Source: Desulfurivibrionaceae bacterium (GTDB taxonomy: Bacteria; Desulfobacterota; Desulfobulbia; Desulfobulbales; VMSU01). From it: 54,333 nt of DNA. The notes under the pieces were generated by a model. The model saw nothing but the letters and a program-made list of their open reading frames with translations, was not told the origin of the DNA and searched no databases. The position numbers were made by a program, and so were the translations under genes. Of the stretch, positions 7,938 to 17,360 are shown piece after piece. Numbering within the stretch: position 1 is the first letter of the stretch; every line of letters starts with the position of its first letter. The DNA is taken from NCBI GenBank assembly GCA_030145275.1, contig JAQYVV010000017.1:1-54333 (forward strand). Direction: 5' to 3'.

Positions 7938-8595
7938 AGGAACTGGGCTTGTTGTTGATCCTGCTGTTTGTCACAGGCAGGAGCGAATCTCTGGTGGAGC
8001 GAAGATCCCAGCGCCTATTGCTAGATTTATTCAGATTGTCGGGATAGGAATTTCCACCGGTGGCCCTAACGCCTTGGCACAGGTGATTCCTTTACTTCCT
8101 GAAAATTTCGGGGTTCCAGTCGTTGTCGTCCAACATATGCCGCCTGAGTTTACCAAAGCCCTGGCTGAATCGTTGAACAACAAGAGCAAGGTCACTGTTG
8201 TTGAGGGGGCTGATAATATGGCTCTGGCTGCGGGGACGGTGTACATAGCCCCAGGCGGCAAGCAGATGAAGTTAGTCAGGCGGGGACATAATGTATGTCT
8301 GAAGATAACTGACGCCCCTCCGGAAAATCATTGCAAACCATCCGCCGACTACTTGTTCAGGTCCGTGGCAAAGTTCTATGGCAAAAAGGCCCTGGGCGTC
8401 ATTATGACTGGGATGGGATCGGATGGTGCTCTTGGCTTGCAGAAAATGAAAGAAAAGGGTGCACTCATTCTTGCCCAAGATGAAGATACCTGTGTAGTCT
8501 TTGGTATGCCTCTTGAGGCCTTAAATGCAGGGGTGGTGGATGTTGTCTGCCCCTTAGCCCAAATTGCCGAGGAAATTGTCAAAATAGTGAATTGA
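7930..8595 (+). CDS. Stand-alone CheB-type methylesterase domain protein
   Basis: CheB removes methyl groups from glutamates of chemoreceptors. This protein of about 221 residues is only the esterase domain, preceded by about 35 residues without a receiver. The catalytic triad is visible: serine in GIGISTGGPNAL, histidine in VVQHMPPEF and aspartate in MTGMGSDGALG. The start ATG 7930 overlaps the end of the kinase gene. Because no CheA, CheR or receptor gene is present, its substrate is unclear; regulation by the adjacent kinase receiver in trans is plausible inference. It converges with tsaE and overlaps it by 17 bases. Confidence 0.9.
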   Translation: MLKGTGLVVDPAVCHRQERISGGAKIPAPIARFIQIVGIGISTGGPNALAQVIPLLPENFGVPVVVVQHMPPEFTKALAESLNNKSKVTVVEGADNMALAAGTVYIAPGGKQMKLVRRGHNVCLKITDAPPENHCKPSADYLFRSVAKFYGKKALGVIMTGMGSDGALGLQKMKEKGALILAQDEDTCVVFGMPLEALNAGVVDVVCPLAQIAEEIVKIVN

Positions 8596-9052
8596 TTTTG
8601 ATCTGCTGCTGTCCGTATTCCGTGATATTGGCCTTACGTCCCCTATCCCCCCAATAGTGCAATTCAATGTGCAAGCGATTACCTGGCATCATGGAGCCGA
8701 GCCTCTCGGACCACTCTATGACGCTTAATCCACTGCCGTAAAAATAGTCTTCAAAGCCGAGATCAGCTATTTCCTCTTCAGACAGGCGGTATAGGTCGAA
8801 GTGATACATTGGTATTCTGCCGGGGTATTCATGCATGAGGCTGAAGGTGGGGCTGGTGATGTAGCAGGAGTCAGGAACATGCAGCCCCTTGCCGATGCAC
8901 TGGGTAAGGGTTGTTTTTCCAGCCCCCAGGTCACCAGTCAGGGTGATGATGTCTCCAGGGTTGGCTAGTTCTCCGAGTTTTTTCCCAAAGTTCTCGGTTG
9001 CATCTAGGTTTGAAAGTTCAAGAGTAGGCACTGGTGTAATGATATCGGGCAA
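8579..9052 (-). CDS. tsaE: tRNA threonylcarbamoyladenosine biosynthesis ATPase TsaE
   Basis: TsaE is the ATPase of the TsaBDE complex that completes t6A on tRNAs reading ANN codons. Walker A is GDLGAGKTT. Other family motifs are ITSPTFSLMHEYPG, MYHFDLYRL and SVIEWSERLG. TTG 9052 (AGGG just upstream, nine bases after the preceding stop) gives 157 residues, close to the family length; TTG 9085 would overlap the cytochrome gene by 25 bases and has no ribosome-binding site. Gene order places it directly downstream of the mini-cytochrome gene, probably in one transcript. TsaD and TsaB are not in this window. Confidence 0.92.
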   Translation of the reverse strand: MPDIITPVPTLELSNLDATENFGKKLGELANPGDIITLTGDLGAGKTTLTQCIGKGLHVPDSCYITSPTFSLMHEYPGRIPMYHFDLYRLSEEEIADLGFEDYFYGSGLSVIEWSERLGSMMPGNRLHIELHYWGDRGRKANITEYGQQQIKINSLF

Positions 9053-9060
9053 GTGCCCTG

Positions 9061-9330
9061 TTATTTTTTGACTTGCTTGTGGCAAAAAATGCAGCGGTAT
9101 TTGGGCGGATGCCCTTCGGGCAAAGGGAGCTCTCCCTCAGGGTTGTGACACTCTTCGCAGGATTTCTCTGCTTCTTTTCTGTCTATTGTCTGAAATTTTT
9201 GGTGAATTTCATCTTCTGGCAGTTTCTTGGTGGTCTCTTCGGGGGCGTTGAGCAAAAAAACCAACAAGCCTCCGCAGAAAATAAAAAAGACAATGTTGTA
9301 GAGCAGTTTGTTTTTCGATGTCATGGGCAT
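9061..9330 (-). CDS. Small membrane-anchored protein with two CxxCH haem motifs
   Basis: The 89-residue product has an N-terminal uncleaved signal anchor (LLYNIVFFIFCGGLLVFLL, about 9-27) and a soluble part with two haem c attachment motifs, CEECH and CIFCH, about 20 residues apart. The soluble part would lie in the periplasm, where haem c is attached. The compact size and the pattern EKSCEECHNPEG...YRCIFCHKQ suggest a small dihaem electron carrier or redox subunit; partners are unknown. ATG 9330 has AAGGAT seven bases upstream. It shares a transcript with tsaE, an odd pairing that is probably only positional. A family-2 repeat begins 13 bases upstream. Confidence 0.85.
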   Translation of the reverse strand: MPMTSKNKLLYNIVFFIFCGGLLVFLLNAPEETTKKLPEDEIHQKFQTIDRKEAEKSCEECHNPEGELPLPEGHPPKYRCIFCHKQVKK

Positions 9331-9342
9331 GATGGAAATCCT

Positions 9343-9483
9343 TTAGTACCTTAGGAATAACTTCCGTGTTTTTTACACCCCACAGGGGGTACTGAACTAA
9401 GTGGTAAGAACTGAAAAAAGTAGATTCATTTAAGGGTGTTGCATCTATTGTTAAGGTACTTATTTCCGGTTTATCCGGATTAG
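9343..9483. repeat. Family-2 structured repeat, copy c (covarying arms)
   Basis: The ends are TTAGTACCTTAGG and GTTAAGGTACTTATTTCC plus CCGGTTTATCCGGATTAG. Compared with the common arms TAGTGCCTTA/TAAGGCACTTA, both arms have changed (G to A and C to T at the paired position), so base pairing is kept. It fills the 199-base space between the cytochrome and reductase genes. Confidence 0.75.
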
Positions 9484-9529
9484 GAATCAGCGAGGGAGAC
9501 GGTGATGCAGAGAACAGGTATGGAAATGT

Positions 9530-10570
9530 CTAGCACATCTCAATATATCGTAATGGTATCAATTTTAGTCTGATTCCTAAAACTAATACTTCCAGGGAGG
9601 TTTGGCAAATAACTTTATTGCTGGCAAACAATTTCTGCATCATTTGATGTCTCTTGTGTTGCTTGAGAACTCTGGAAAAAGGAGCGTTGGCAGAATTTGG
9701 TACCAGGATGCGTTTGGCGGCGGCTTCTCCTGAAAGAATGGCTGGGACAATGCCTTCACCAGTGAGGCCAGAGGCAAGACCTGCTGCATCACCAGTTAAA
9801 AAGATATTGCCGAAATGCCAGCCCCTGTAGTCAAAATTAATCAGAGCTGCCTCAGGATTGCAGGCATTAAAGCTGATTCCCCGCTGACTTGCCCATGAAT
9901 GCAGGGCATTTTGAAGTTTTCGCGGCGCAAGGTCCTGTCTGTCGGCGTAGGCCCCTATGGATGCTCTGTCCTTATGGGGGAATATCCAGGAATAGCCGCT
10001 ATGAAACATCTTTGGGGCAAAATGCCATTCCATTTGGGGAAAAGAGCCCGGGACGTGATATTGGATCCCGGCCCCAATCTTATGCACAGGTAGATGCAGA
10101 TATCTGCGAACGATAGAGTTGCTGCCATCTGCGCCCACCAGAAAATTGTAGCCGATTTTTTGCGTAGATGGCCCGGTTGTGCTTGCCGATGAGCATTTGA
10201 TATGTTTTTTGTGAATCTGTCTTACCAAGGAGCCGGTACGCACTTCTGCCCCTGCCTGTACAGCTTTTTGCAGCATATGCTGGCCGAGGTTTTTCCGGTT
10301 GATTGTTGTGATGATGGGACGGGGTGATTTTACCTTTGCCTTTTGTGCGGGCGTGATTACATATTGAACTGGAAAGGATTTTTCATATAGTGTGGCCGGG
10401 AGGTCTAGTTGCTGCAAAGCATGGAAAGGGACACCGCCGGCGCATACTTTTGGGCCAACAATTTTGTTTTTTTCAAGGACAAGGACCTTGGCTCCATTTT
10501 GAGCCAGGGATGTAGCACAGGAAAGGCCGGCCGGTCCAGCGCCTACGATTATGGTATCAAACTTTTGCAT
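9530..10570 (-). CDS. Geranylgeranyl-reductase-family FAD-dependent oxidoreductase
   Basis: The 346-residue flavoprotein starts with the dinucleotide-binding fold TIIVGAGPAGLSCA (about 5-18), followed by LVLEKN and the family's KVCAGGVP. Further motifs are FLVGADGSNSIVRR and, at the second FAD site, IFLTGDAAGLASGLTGEGI. Relatives reduce isoprenoid chains or quinone-like substrates; some act on menaquinone side chains. The substrate here cannot be read. The C-terminus LKLIPLRYIEMC lacks a membrane span. It is a single gene on the minus strand, divergent from the M23 peptidase gene. Confidence 0.87.
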   Translation of the reverse strand: MQKFDTIIVGAGPAGLSCATSLAQNGAKVLVLEKNKIVGPKVCAGGVPFHALQQLDLPATLYEKSFPVQYVITPAQKAKVKSPRPIITTINRKNLGQHMLQKAVQAGAEVRTGSLVRQIHKKHIKCSSASTTGPSTQKIGYNFLVGADGSNSIVRRYLHLPVHKIGAGIQYHVPGSFPQMEWHFAPKMFHSGYSWIFPHKDRASIGAYADRQDLAPRKLQNALHSWASQRGISFNACNPEAALINFDYRGWHFGNIFLTGDAAGLASGLTGEGIVPAILSGEAAAKRILVPNSANAPFSRVLKQHKRHQMMQKLFASNKVICQTSLEVLVLGIRLKLIPLRYIEMC

Positions 10571-10804
10571 GGTTTTTGATACGTTGTAAAGGCCTGGCTG
10601 TCAAGCTTTATCCAAGTTCAGGCTTAGCTTTATCCTGATCGGGAAAACTAATTATTGGAAATTGTCATTTGGCTTGTTAGAATGACTAATCTTTTTTTGT
10701 GCCAAGAAAAAAGTGAGATGTTTTATGAAAAAGGTATCTTAACGCTCCCCTTTTTAAAAGGCCTTAGCCCTACATTATTTACCATTAAAATTACGAGGAG
10801 AAGT

Positions 10805-12175
10805 ATGTCAGATTTACTTCGAACGAAGAAGAGATTTTCCGCATTCTTCGGGATTTTCTTTTTTCTAATTCTGGTCGCTGCCGTTGTTATCTTGATACGA
10901 TTGTATGAAGTTGAAAAGCCGCAGTTGAGTTTGCTCAACGACTCATCACTGTTGGGTGCTGCGGCCAATATTACCATTGGCATAATTGATGAGAAGAGCG
11001 GGGTTCAGGACGTGCAGATTTTTATTGTCCAAGGGCAAAAACGCTTCAAAGTTCATCATCGAGAGATTGCCAGGCAAAGTTACCTGTTGCAGGCCGGGCC
11101 TGGCAAACTTGAAGAGACTTTCTCTGTCGACATAGCATCTCTAAGTTTTGATGACGGTCGGGCCGATATCCTGGTAACAGCGAGGGATTTCTCATTTTGG
11201 GGTTGGATGAAGGGAAATGAAACGACCTCGTCTTATCCAGTGGTTTTGGACACGAAAGCTCCAAAGATATGGGTTGTCGATTCTCCTGCTTCTCTGAGGG
11301 CAGGCAGTTCCGGAATAGTTGTTTACAGGGTGAGTGAACCTATCACTAAACATGGAATTGAAATAGATGGCTTTTTTCATCCCGGATTTCCTATTCAGGC
11401 ACGGGGTGAAGATGTATACGGCGCCTTGATTGCAATTAATTATGACGCTACATCGATCCAAAAAGCGCAAATCCAGGCCCATGATAAGGCGGGAAATGCA
11501 GGAAGCGTTGGCTTTGGTATAAATTTCCGCAAGGTTGCGAAAAAAACAGACAGAATTAATGTCAGTGAAAGTTTTTTAAAAACAAAGATGCCGGAATTTA
11601 GTCAATATTATCCTGAAATGGAGGAAATAGGGAGCCTGGTGGACCAGTATCTCTACGTCAATAATAAAGTCAGGCAGATGAATGCCTCTACGATCCAGGG
11701 ACTTTGCCTCACATCCGCGCCCGAAAGATTATGGGATGGTTCCTTTAAAAGGATGCGAAGGAGTAGTAGAAGGGCGGCATTTGCTGACTATCGTTCATAC
11801 TATTATGATGGCAAAAAAATTGATAACCAGACACATCTCGGTGTTGACCTAGCTTCGGTACGTCATGCTGATGTGGAGGCAGCCAACCGAGGAGTGGTTA
11901 TTGCGGCGGAATATCTTGGCATATACGGGCAGATGGTAATTGTTGATCATGGCCTTGGTGTTTTCTCCCTTTATTCTCACATGAGCCAAATTATTGCCAA
12001 GGCTGGAGACCAGGTTGAGAGAGGTACAGTGCTTGGCAATACCGGAGTTAGTGGGATGGCCGGAGGGGACCACTTGCATTTTTCCGTCCTGGTTAACGGT
12101 ATCTTCGTGGATCCTCTTGAGTGGTGGGACAAGAGCTGGCTTGAATTGCATATTTTGAAATATTTATCCAATTAA
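10805..12175 (+). CDS. Membrane-anchored M23 (LytM) family metallopeptidase
   Basis: The 456-residue protein is a cell-wall endopeptidase or divisome/elongation regulator of the LytM type. An N-terminal signal anchor (FSAFFGIFFFLILVAAVVIL, about 11-30) is followed by a periplasmic region with Ig-like beta segments and a C-terminal Peptidase_M23 domain (about 340-445). Zinc ligands are present: HLGVD, the SLYSHMS histidine and DHLHFSV, so it should be catalytically active. ATG 10805 has AGGAG six bases upstream; the frame is open further upstream but without a ribosome-binding site. mutL follows after four bases. Confidence 0.9.
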   Translation: MSDLLRTKKRFSAFFGIFFFLILVAAVVILIRLYEVEKPQLSLLNDSSLLGAAANITIGIIDEKSGVQDVQIFIVQGQKRFKVHHREIARQSYLLQAGPGKLEETFSVDIASLSFDDGRADILVTARDFSFWGWMKGNETTSSYPVVLDTKAPKIWVVDSPASLRAGSSGIVVYRVSEPITKHGIEIDGFFHPGFPIQARGEDVYGALIAINYDATSIQKAQIQAHDKAGNAGSVGFGINFRKVAKKTDRINVSESFLKTKMPEFSQYYPEMEEIGSLVDQYLYVNNKVRQMNASTIQGLCLTSAPERLWDGSFKRMRRSSRRAAFADYRSYYYDGKKIDNQTHLGVDLASVRHADVEAANRGVVIAAEYLGIYGQMVIVDHGLGVFSLYSHMSQIIAKAGDQVERGTVLGNTGVSGMAGGDHLHFSVLVNGIFVDPLEWWDKSWLELHILKYLSN

Positions 12176-12179
12176 TATC

Positions 12180-14114
12180 GTGTCAAAAATTAAGATCCTT
12201 CCTGAAAATCTTGCCAACCAGATTGCGGCAGGAGAGGTAATAGAGAGACCCGCATCCGTCGTTAAAGAGTTTGTTGAAAATGCTATTGACGCAGGCGCTC
12301 AGAATATTTCCATCCAGATAGAAGGTGACGGCTCCAGGCTCATCAGGGTCGTTGACGATGGATCTGGCATGGAAGAAGATGATATTCTCCTCTCTTTGGA
12401 GCGCCATGCCACTAGTAAACTTACCTCGTCTGAGCAGCTATCTTCTATTCACACCTTAGGCTTTCGTGGAGAGGCTATCCCCAGTATTGCATCCGTCTCA
12501 AAACTGACCATTACTTCCCGAACCCACGCTGCCGAACTTGGCAGCCGAGCTGAGATTAGATTTGGCAAGCTGCTTAAAGTCCATGATATGGGATGCCCAC
12601 CGGGTACAGTCATGGAGGTCAAAGATCTCTTCGGTAATCTACCTGCCCGGAAAAAATTTTTAAAATCCCGCCAGACAGAGATCTCCCATATTGACGAAAT
12701 TATAAAAAACTATGCCCTGGTTCAGCATGAACTGGGTTTTCACTGCGAGATACAAGGACGAACGAGCCTCGATGTACCAGCCCACGGAGGCAGTCTTGAA
12801 AGACGAGTCAGGCAGATTATCTGTCGCAGCGAAAGTGAAGATCTGCTGGGGTTAAATTTTCGTGAGGCACAATCTGATATTGTCGTCTCTGGTTTTTTGG
12901 TGGCACCGGAAAATTCTACAGGAGGAACCGCTGGTTTACGAATTTTTGTCAATGGCAGGGCCGTTAAAGACCGCACCATCGGACATGCCGTAAGCGAAGG
13001 GTTGCACAACTTCTTATTGAAAGGACGGCGGGCCAGGGGTGTTGTTTTTGTAAATTTGCCCGCTCAGGATGTGGATGTCAATGTGCATCCAACAAAGCAG
13101 GAAATTCGATTCCATCGTTCCCAAAAGGTCCATGTAGCCGTGACGGAGGCCGTCCGGCAAGGAATGGAGCGGTATCAGAAAAAAGTACGAAGCGAAATTT
13201 TTGGTTCGCCCCCAGAAAGTTCAGCGCTTGTGTCCGAGGAGAAAAGAGGGACGCAGGATACAGTTCTTGAGGTCATCCATACAAACGAAAACACTCCAGC
13301 TAAAGAGGTGAGAATTACAGATGTCTCTGCTCTGAAGTGGAGCCAGGAGGATTCAGGTTTCGTTAGCAGGGAGCCTGAACCTGAATTTTTTGCATCTTCA
13401 CCGTTAGTAAGTGAGGCGTCTGTTGACAAGCTAGAAGCAGGGAAATCTTCTGAAGGCCATATGTCGCCTGAAGACCTGAAAAAAGAGAACCCAGTGTTTC
13501 AGGGGGGAATTAAAAAAGTTACCGCCCCCCTGCCTGAAGTTGGTAGCATGCGTTATGTGGGGCAGATTTTCAACTCTTATATTGTATGTGAAACGGCAAG
13601 TGGTTTTGTCCTGATTGATCAGCATGCGGCCCAGGAAAGGTTAATTTTTGAAGAACTGTGCAAGCAATATAAAGAGAGCAAGATACCCAGCCAGGTTCTT
13701 CTGTTTCCTGAAATTGTAGAGTTATCTCCAGATGACAGACAGAACCTGGAGCAAAATGGAGAAGAAATAAGTCGGATTGGCCTTGAAATAAAAGAGTTTG
13801 GTGGTAATAGTTTTATTGTTCAAGGGGTGCCTGCCTCCCTGAGTCATCTCGGTCCTGTAGATGTTGTCGCTGGCATATTGGCACGCTATTCAGAAGAGGG
13901 AAGGAAGGGTGGGGCGGCCCGTTTGGAACATGTTCTGGCTGGTATGGCGTGTAAGGCATCCATTAAGGCTGGACGAAGACTTTTGCCTGAAGAGGTCGAG
14001 GCATTACTCACGAAAATGAGGGAGGCGGGGATATTTTCCCATTGTCCCCATGGCAGACCGGTACTAAAAAGTTTCTCTAAAGATGATGTTAAAAAATGGT
14101 TTTTGCGCACATGA
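12180..14114 (+). CDS. mutL: DNA mismatch repair protein MutL (endonuclease-type)
   Basis: MutL couples mismatch recognition by MutS to strand removal. The 644-residue protein has an N-terminal GHKL ATPase ([23 protein letters not shown], about 30-105), a transducer domain, a low-complexity acidic linker (about 340-440) and a C-terminal dimerisation domain. That domain carries [13 protein letters not shown], which fits the DQHA(X)2E(X)4E metal site, and SHCPHGRP, so this MutL should nick DNA itself as in organisms without MutH. The start is GTG 12180, four bases after the peptidase stop, which suggests translational coupling. Confidence 0.96.
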   Translation: MSKIKILPENLANQIAAGEVIERPASVVKEFVENAIDAGAQNISIQIEGDGSRLIRVVDDGSGMEEDDILLSLERHATSKLTSSEQLSSIHTLGFRGEAIPSIASVSKLTITSRTHAAELGSRAEIRFGKLLKVHDMGCPPGTVMEVKDLFGNLPARKKFLKSRQTEISHIDEIIKNYALVQHELGFHCEIQGRTSLDVPAHGGSLERRVRQIICRSESEDLLGLNFREAQSDIVVSGFLVAPENSTGGTAGLRIFVNGRAVKDRTIGHAVSEGLHNFLLKGRRARGVVFVNLPAQDVDVNVHPTKQEIRFHRSQKVHVAVTEAVRQGMERYQKKVRSEIFGSPPESSALVSEEKRGTQDTVLEVIHTNENTPAKEVRITDVSALKWSQEDSGFVSREPEPEFFASSPLVSEASVDKLEAGKSSEGHMSPEDLKKENPVFQGGIKKVTAPLPEVGSMRYVGQIFNSYIVCETASGFVLIDQHAAQERLIFEELCKQYKESKIPSQVLLFPEIVELSPDDRQNLEQNGEEISRIGLEIKEFGGNSFIVQGVPASLSHLGPVDVVAGILARYSEEGRKGGAARLEHVLAGMACKASIKAGRRLLPEEVEALLTKMREAGIFSHCPHGRPVLKSFSKDDVKKWFLRT

Positions 14115-14154
14115 TAATCAACTCTATAAACACTATAAACAAAAGGATAAAACT

Positions 14155-15048
14155 ATGACTGGCCAAATATTAACCCAGACAAATATGCCGGAACTAAATC
14201 TGGTGCATCGCGGTAAAGTTCGTGATCTTTATGACCTTGGAGACAGCCTTTTAATGGTTGCTTCTGATCGCATTTCCGCCTTTGATGTTGTTATGAACGA
14301 CCCAATACCGTACAAAGGCGCCGTGTTGACCAAGTTATCTCTTTTCTGGTTTGACTACTTAGGTGATATTATTCCCAATCATCTGCTTACTGCTGATGTC
14401 GATCAGTACCCCCAGGTTTGCGCCCAGTATCGGGACCAGCTTATGGGACGAAGTATGTTGGTAAAAAAGGCAGAGCCTCTGACGGTTGAGTGTATTGTGC
14501 GCGGCTATATCTCTGGATCCTTCTGGAAAGCATACCAGAAGGATAATGTGGTCTGTGGTTTTACCTTTCCGCCAGGGCTTAAGGAATCAGAGAAGTTCCC
14601 CGAAATTCTTTTTACGCCATCAACCAAGGCGGAGCAGGGCCTTCACGATGAAAATATTTCGGTTGAGCAGATGGAGGAGATTATCGGTAAGGAAGAGACT
14701 GCTAAAATTGCCTATATTTGCGTGCGTCTCTACGAAAAGGCCTCTGAATATGCCAGGCAGAAGGGGATCATTATTGCTGACACTAAATTTGAGCTTGGTT
14801 GGTACCAGGGAGAGTTGATCTTGATTGACGAGGTCTTGACCCCTGATTCTTCAAGGTTCTGGCCAGAAGACGAGTATGAAACCGGTAGAGGACAGGCCAG
14901 TTTTGACAAGCAGTTTCTGCGCGACTACCTTCTCACTCTTGATTGGGATAAGACACCACCTTCTCCGGCACTCCCAGAGGAGATTATTGAGAAAACCAGG
15001 CAGCGCTATTTTGAAGCGCTTGAAAAAATCTGCGGCAGTTCTCTCTAG
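14155..15048 (+). CDS. purC: Phosphoribosylaminoimidazole-succinocarboxamide synthase
   Basis: PurC (SAICAR synthase) adds aspartate to CAIR, the step after PurE. The 297-residue length is typical of the longer bacterial and yeast-type form. Motifs are [13 protein letters not shown] at the N-terminus, [26 protein letters not shown] and [17 protein letters not shown] 14155 has AAGGAT upstream; the open frame extends back into mutL but without support. It lies 40 bases after mutL, probably in the same transcript, and acts in the pathway of the purD-purE, guaB and guaA genes elsewhere in the window. Confidence 0.96.
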   Translation: MTGQILTQTNMPELNLVHRGKVRDLYDLGDSLLMVASDRISAFDVVMNDPIPYKGAVLTKLSLFWFDYLGDIIPNHLLTADVDQYPQVCAQYRDQLMGRSMLVKKAEPLTVECIVRGYISGSFWKAYQKDNVVCGFTFPPGLKESEKFPEILFTPSTKAEQGLHDENISVEQMEEIIGKEETAKIAYICVRLYEKASEYARQKGIIIADTKFELGWYQGELILIDEVLTPDSSRFWPEDEYETGRGQASFDKQFLRDYLLTLDWDKTPPSPALPEEIIEKTRQRYFEALEKICGSSL

Positions 15049-15106
15049 TTACGTTTGTGTTTTCCTTTTCTGAGCCAGACAAATTATCCACTCTTTTGAG
15101 AGAATA

Positions 15107-15763
15107 ATGATGAAAGGAACGGCCCTTATCTTATGCAGCATCGTTCTGCTGTTTGTCAACGGCTGTGTGGTGAACTCGCTAAAACCCACTGATGCAAAAA
15201 TAATTGATTATCATTCGAGGCAGTGCCTGGGATCAATTGAAGAATTTATCACCAGGCTATATGCCAAAAACCCCAAATACGAAAAAGACCCAAACGGGCA
15301 GCGGAAAAAGTTGAAAAATATTTTTTCTGCTGATGGGCCATCTGGAACTTATAGCTTTAGGTCGTCGCGGGAGTTGCTGACAGAGGCATTTGCCGAAAAG
15401 AGTATGGACCCGGATAGGGTTTATCTCCTTGGGCTTGGCTTGGTGAAAAGTATTCGGGAAGCATACGGTATTGACGAGAGAAAAATTCTTTTTAGTGCCA
15501 TACAGATTGATCTGGAGCGACTTGAGCGGCTGCATCATAATCTCAGTCAAGTCAATTGGCGGCTGAAAACCTATAAGGATCAGGACGGCAAGCTGCTTTT
15601 TCTGACTAATGCGGCGGGGGATAACGGTTATATCAACATGGGGTATGAGGTATTGATGACAGAGATCCTCACCCGCATTCAAGATGATATCTATATGAGA
15701 GGCGGATTGCCGAAAAAGTATTTTTTCAGTATGTCGACAATGTTTATGTCGATTATTTTATAG
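15107..15763 (+). CDS. Predicted lipoprotein of unknown function
   Basis: The 218-residue protein has a lipoprotein signal peptide (MMKGTALILCSIVLLFVNGC; the lipobox VNGC puts the lipidated cysteine at residue 20). The mature part is charged and helical, with no recognised domain. It is not similar to anything I can name. Its stop codon TAG 15761-15763 uses the first base of an inserted family-1 element: the sequence before insertion, rebuilt from the 8-bp duplication, would read TAA at the same place, so the protein is unchanged by the insertion. It follows purC by 58 bases. Confidence 0.8.
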   Translation: MMKGTALILCSIVLLFVNGCVVNSLKPTDAKIIDYHSRQCLGSIEEFITRLYAKNPKYEKDPNGQRKKLKNIFSADGPSGTYSFRSSRELLTEAFAEKSMDPDRVYLLGLGLVKSIREAYGIDERKILFSAIQIDLERLERLHHNLSQVNWRLKTYKDQDGKLLFLTNAAGDNGYINMGYEVLMTEILTRIQDDIYMRGGLPKKYFFSMSTMFMSIIL

Positions 15764-15963
15764 TAAATATTCGACTTGACCTCAAAAGTAACAACAACCA
15801 CAGAAATCGTAAATGTTCGGAGTCTCGTTCCTCGCTTACCTGTCAACGGTTTTCAGGGAGGTGAGCAGGTTGCTGAGTCTATACGCCTGTATGTGAAGCA
15901 GCCTGATCGCCTTCCTGGGAGCCGTCGGAGTTTCGCAAGCTCACTTACCTGCCGAATATTTAC
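15763..15963. mobile_element. Family-1 miniature inverted-repeat element C with perfect 8-bp target duplication
   Basis: The 201-bp element has ends GTAAATATTCGAC (15763) and GCCGAATATTTAC (to 15963). It is flanked by ATTTTATA on both sides (15755-15762 and 15964-15971), a perfect 8-bp duplication. GTAA ends with 8-bp duplications are typical of the IS66 family, so it is read as a non-autonomous IS66-like element. An inner copy of the left end (GTAAATGTTCGG) starts at 15809. It carries two variant copies of the CGGAGTCT...CGCTTACCTG module. There is no coding capacity. It separates the convergent lipoprotein and cbpA genes. Confidence 0.88.
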
Positions 15964-15966
15964 ATT

Positions 15967-16902
15967 TTATAAGCCAGCCGCCGCCAGTTGCTTAAGCAAA
16001 TCTTTCTGGCTTGCATTGATTTCCTTGGGGATAGACACTGCGATTCGGACCAGAATATCGCCTCGAGGTCCCATGGGTCCTGATGGCAGACCATGTCCTT
16101 TTAACCTGAGTTTAGCGTTTGGCTGCACCCCTGCCGGCACTTTGACGTTGAACTGTTTTCCCTCAAGAGTTGGGACGGGGATCTTCGTTCCTAAAACGGC
16201 GCCTGAGTAGGGAATCTCTTTTTCTATAATAAGATTGTTGCCGTCTCTGCTAAAGAGGTTATGTGCTGCAACTTGTATTAAAAGATACAAATCTCCCGGT
16301 GGGCCTCCATTAGGAGAAGGAGAGCCTTTTCCTGTGATGCGCAGTTTTTTTCCTGATTCAATCCCTGCCGGGACTTTGACTGAAACTTTTTCGGCGGCAC
16401 TGCCTCTGCCCAGGGATATGGTTTTCTCCGTGCCGGAGAGAACATCGTCTAAGGAGATAGTCAGTTCAAGCTTGTAGTCACTGCCTTTGCTGGGACGAAA
16501 TTGCTGGCCGCCGCAGCTTGAGCCGCAACCCTGACTAGCCCCACCCATCCCGCCACCGAAAAAGGCATCAAAAGGACTGGCTCCACCACCTCTGGGTCCG
16601 CCAGTGCTGCCAAAATTGATACCGAACTCCCGGAATATGGATCCTAAATCGGCATTCTTGAATATGTCTTCCTGACTGTATCTTTTGTGAAAATCGGTGG
16701 AGCCATAGGTGTCATATTGCTGTTTCTTTTCAGGGTCAGACAAAACGGCGTAGGCTTCATTGGCTTCTTTAAATTTTTCTTCAGCCTTTTTGTCCCCTTT
16801 GTTTCTGTCTGGATGGTATTTCATGGCCAATTTTCGGTAGGCCTTTTTTATCTCATCCTTGGAGGCATTTTTGTTTGTATTTAATATTTTATAATAGTCC
16901 AT
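15967..16902 (-). CDS. cbpA: CbpA-like DnaJ co-chaperone (type II, no zinc finger)
   Basis: The 311-residue protein has a J domain (1-70) with the HPD motif in [11 protein letters not shown], a glycine-rich linker (about 100-135, [17 protein letters not shown] and GCGSSCGGQ), and two beta-sandwich substrate-binding domains (about 140-300). The four CxxCxGxG zinc motifs of DnaJ are absent. It would stimulate the ATPase of DnaK and hand over clients; CbpA forms also bind the nucleoid. Its stop codon (plus-strand tta at 15967-15969) lies inside the right target duplication of the element at 15763-15963. Confidence 0.92.
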   Translation of the reverse strand: MDYYKILNTNKNASKDEIKKAYRKLAMKYHPDRNKGDKKAEEKFKEANEAYAVLSDPEKKQQYDTYGSTDFHKRYSQEDIFKNADLGSIFREFGINFGSTGGPRGGGASPFDAFFGGGMGGASQGCGSSCGGQQFRPSKGSDYKLELTISLDDVLSGTEKTISLGRGSAAEKVSVKVPAGIESGKKLRITGKGSPSPNGGPPGDLYLLIQVAAHNLFSRDGNNLIIEKEIPYSGAVLGTKIPVPTLEGKQFNVKVPAGVQPNAKLRLKGHGLPSGPMGPRGDILVRIAVSIPKEINASQKDLLKQLAAAGL

Positions 16903-17054
16903 TTATTTTCGATTATTGCCCGAGGTTTTTTTGTTGGTGCTCTATTGCACATGGCCATTTTTGCTTGCTACTATAAGTATGTTATGGTTGTTTGGCAAGA
17001 AGGCTGGAGGAACTCTTTATAAAGGTCTAAATGACGCGTAAATATGAAGCGTTG

Positions 17055-17066
17055 CCGAATAGTTAC
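17055..17066. repeat. Isolated family-1 end in the dodecin leader
   Basis: CCGAATAGTTAC matches the right end of family-1 elements (CNGAATAKTTAC). It stands alone 37 bases upstream of the dodecin start, after GCGTTG, and is read as a remnant. Confidence 0.4.
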
Positions 17067-17103
17067 AATGGCGCGGTCGCAAATTCAAACATAGGAGGTT
17101 GTT

Positions 17104-17313
17104 ATGCCTGAAAGTGTCTATAAAGTGGTGGAATTTATCGGGACAAGTAAAGTTTCATGGGAAGAGGCCGCCAAAAATGCGGTTGCGGCTGCGCGGAAGG
17201 AACACTCTGACCTGCGAGTTGCCTCCATAAAAGAGCTTGATATGACCATTGAGGGGGAAATGGTTGCAACCTTTCGGGCCAAAGTCAATCTTTCCTTTAA
17301 ATATCACGTATAA
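17104..17313 (+). CDS. Dodecin-family flavin-binding protein
   Basis: Dodecins are small proteins that form hollow dodecamers and store or buffer flavins. The 69-residue sequence fits the family over its full length: YKVVEFIGTSKVSWEEAAKNAV, a central helix (AAKNAVAAARKE), the RVASIKELDMTIEG strand and FRAKVNLSFKY at the end. The aromatic residue in VSWEEAA is at the expected flavin-stacking position. ATG 17104 follows a strong AGGAGG. It is likely transcribed alone; the next gene starts 48 bases downstream. Confidence 0.92.
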   Translation: MPESVYKVVEFIGTSKVSWEEAAKNAVAAARKEHSDLRVASIKELDMTIEGEMVATFRAKVNLSFKYHV

Positions 17314-17360
17314 ATTTTTGGACTCTTTCTTGTTCAATATGTTTCTAAGAGTTTTCTGGC

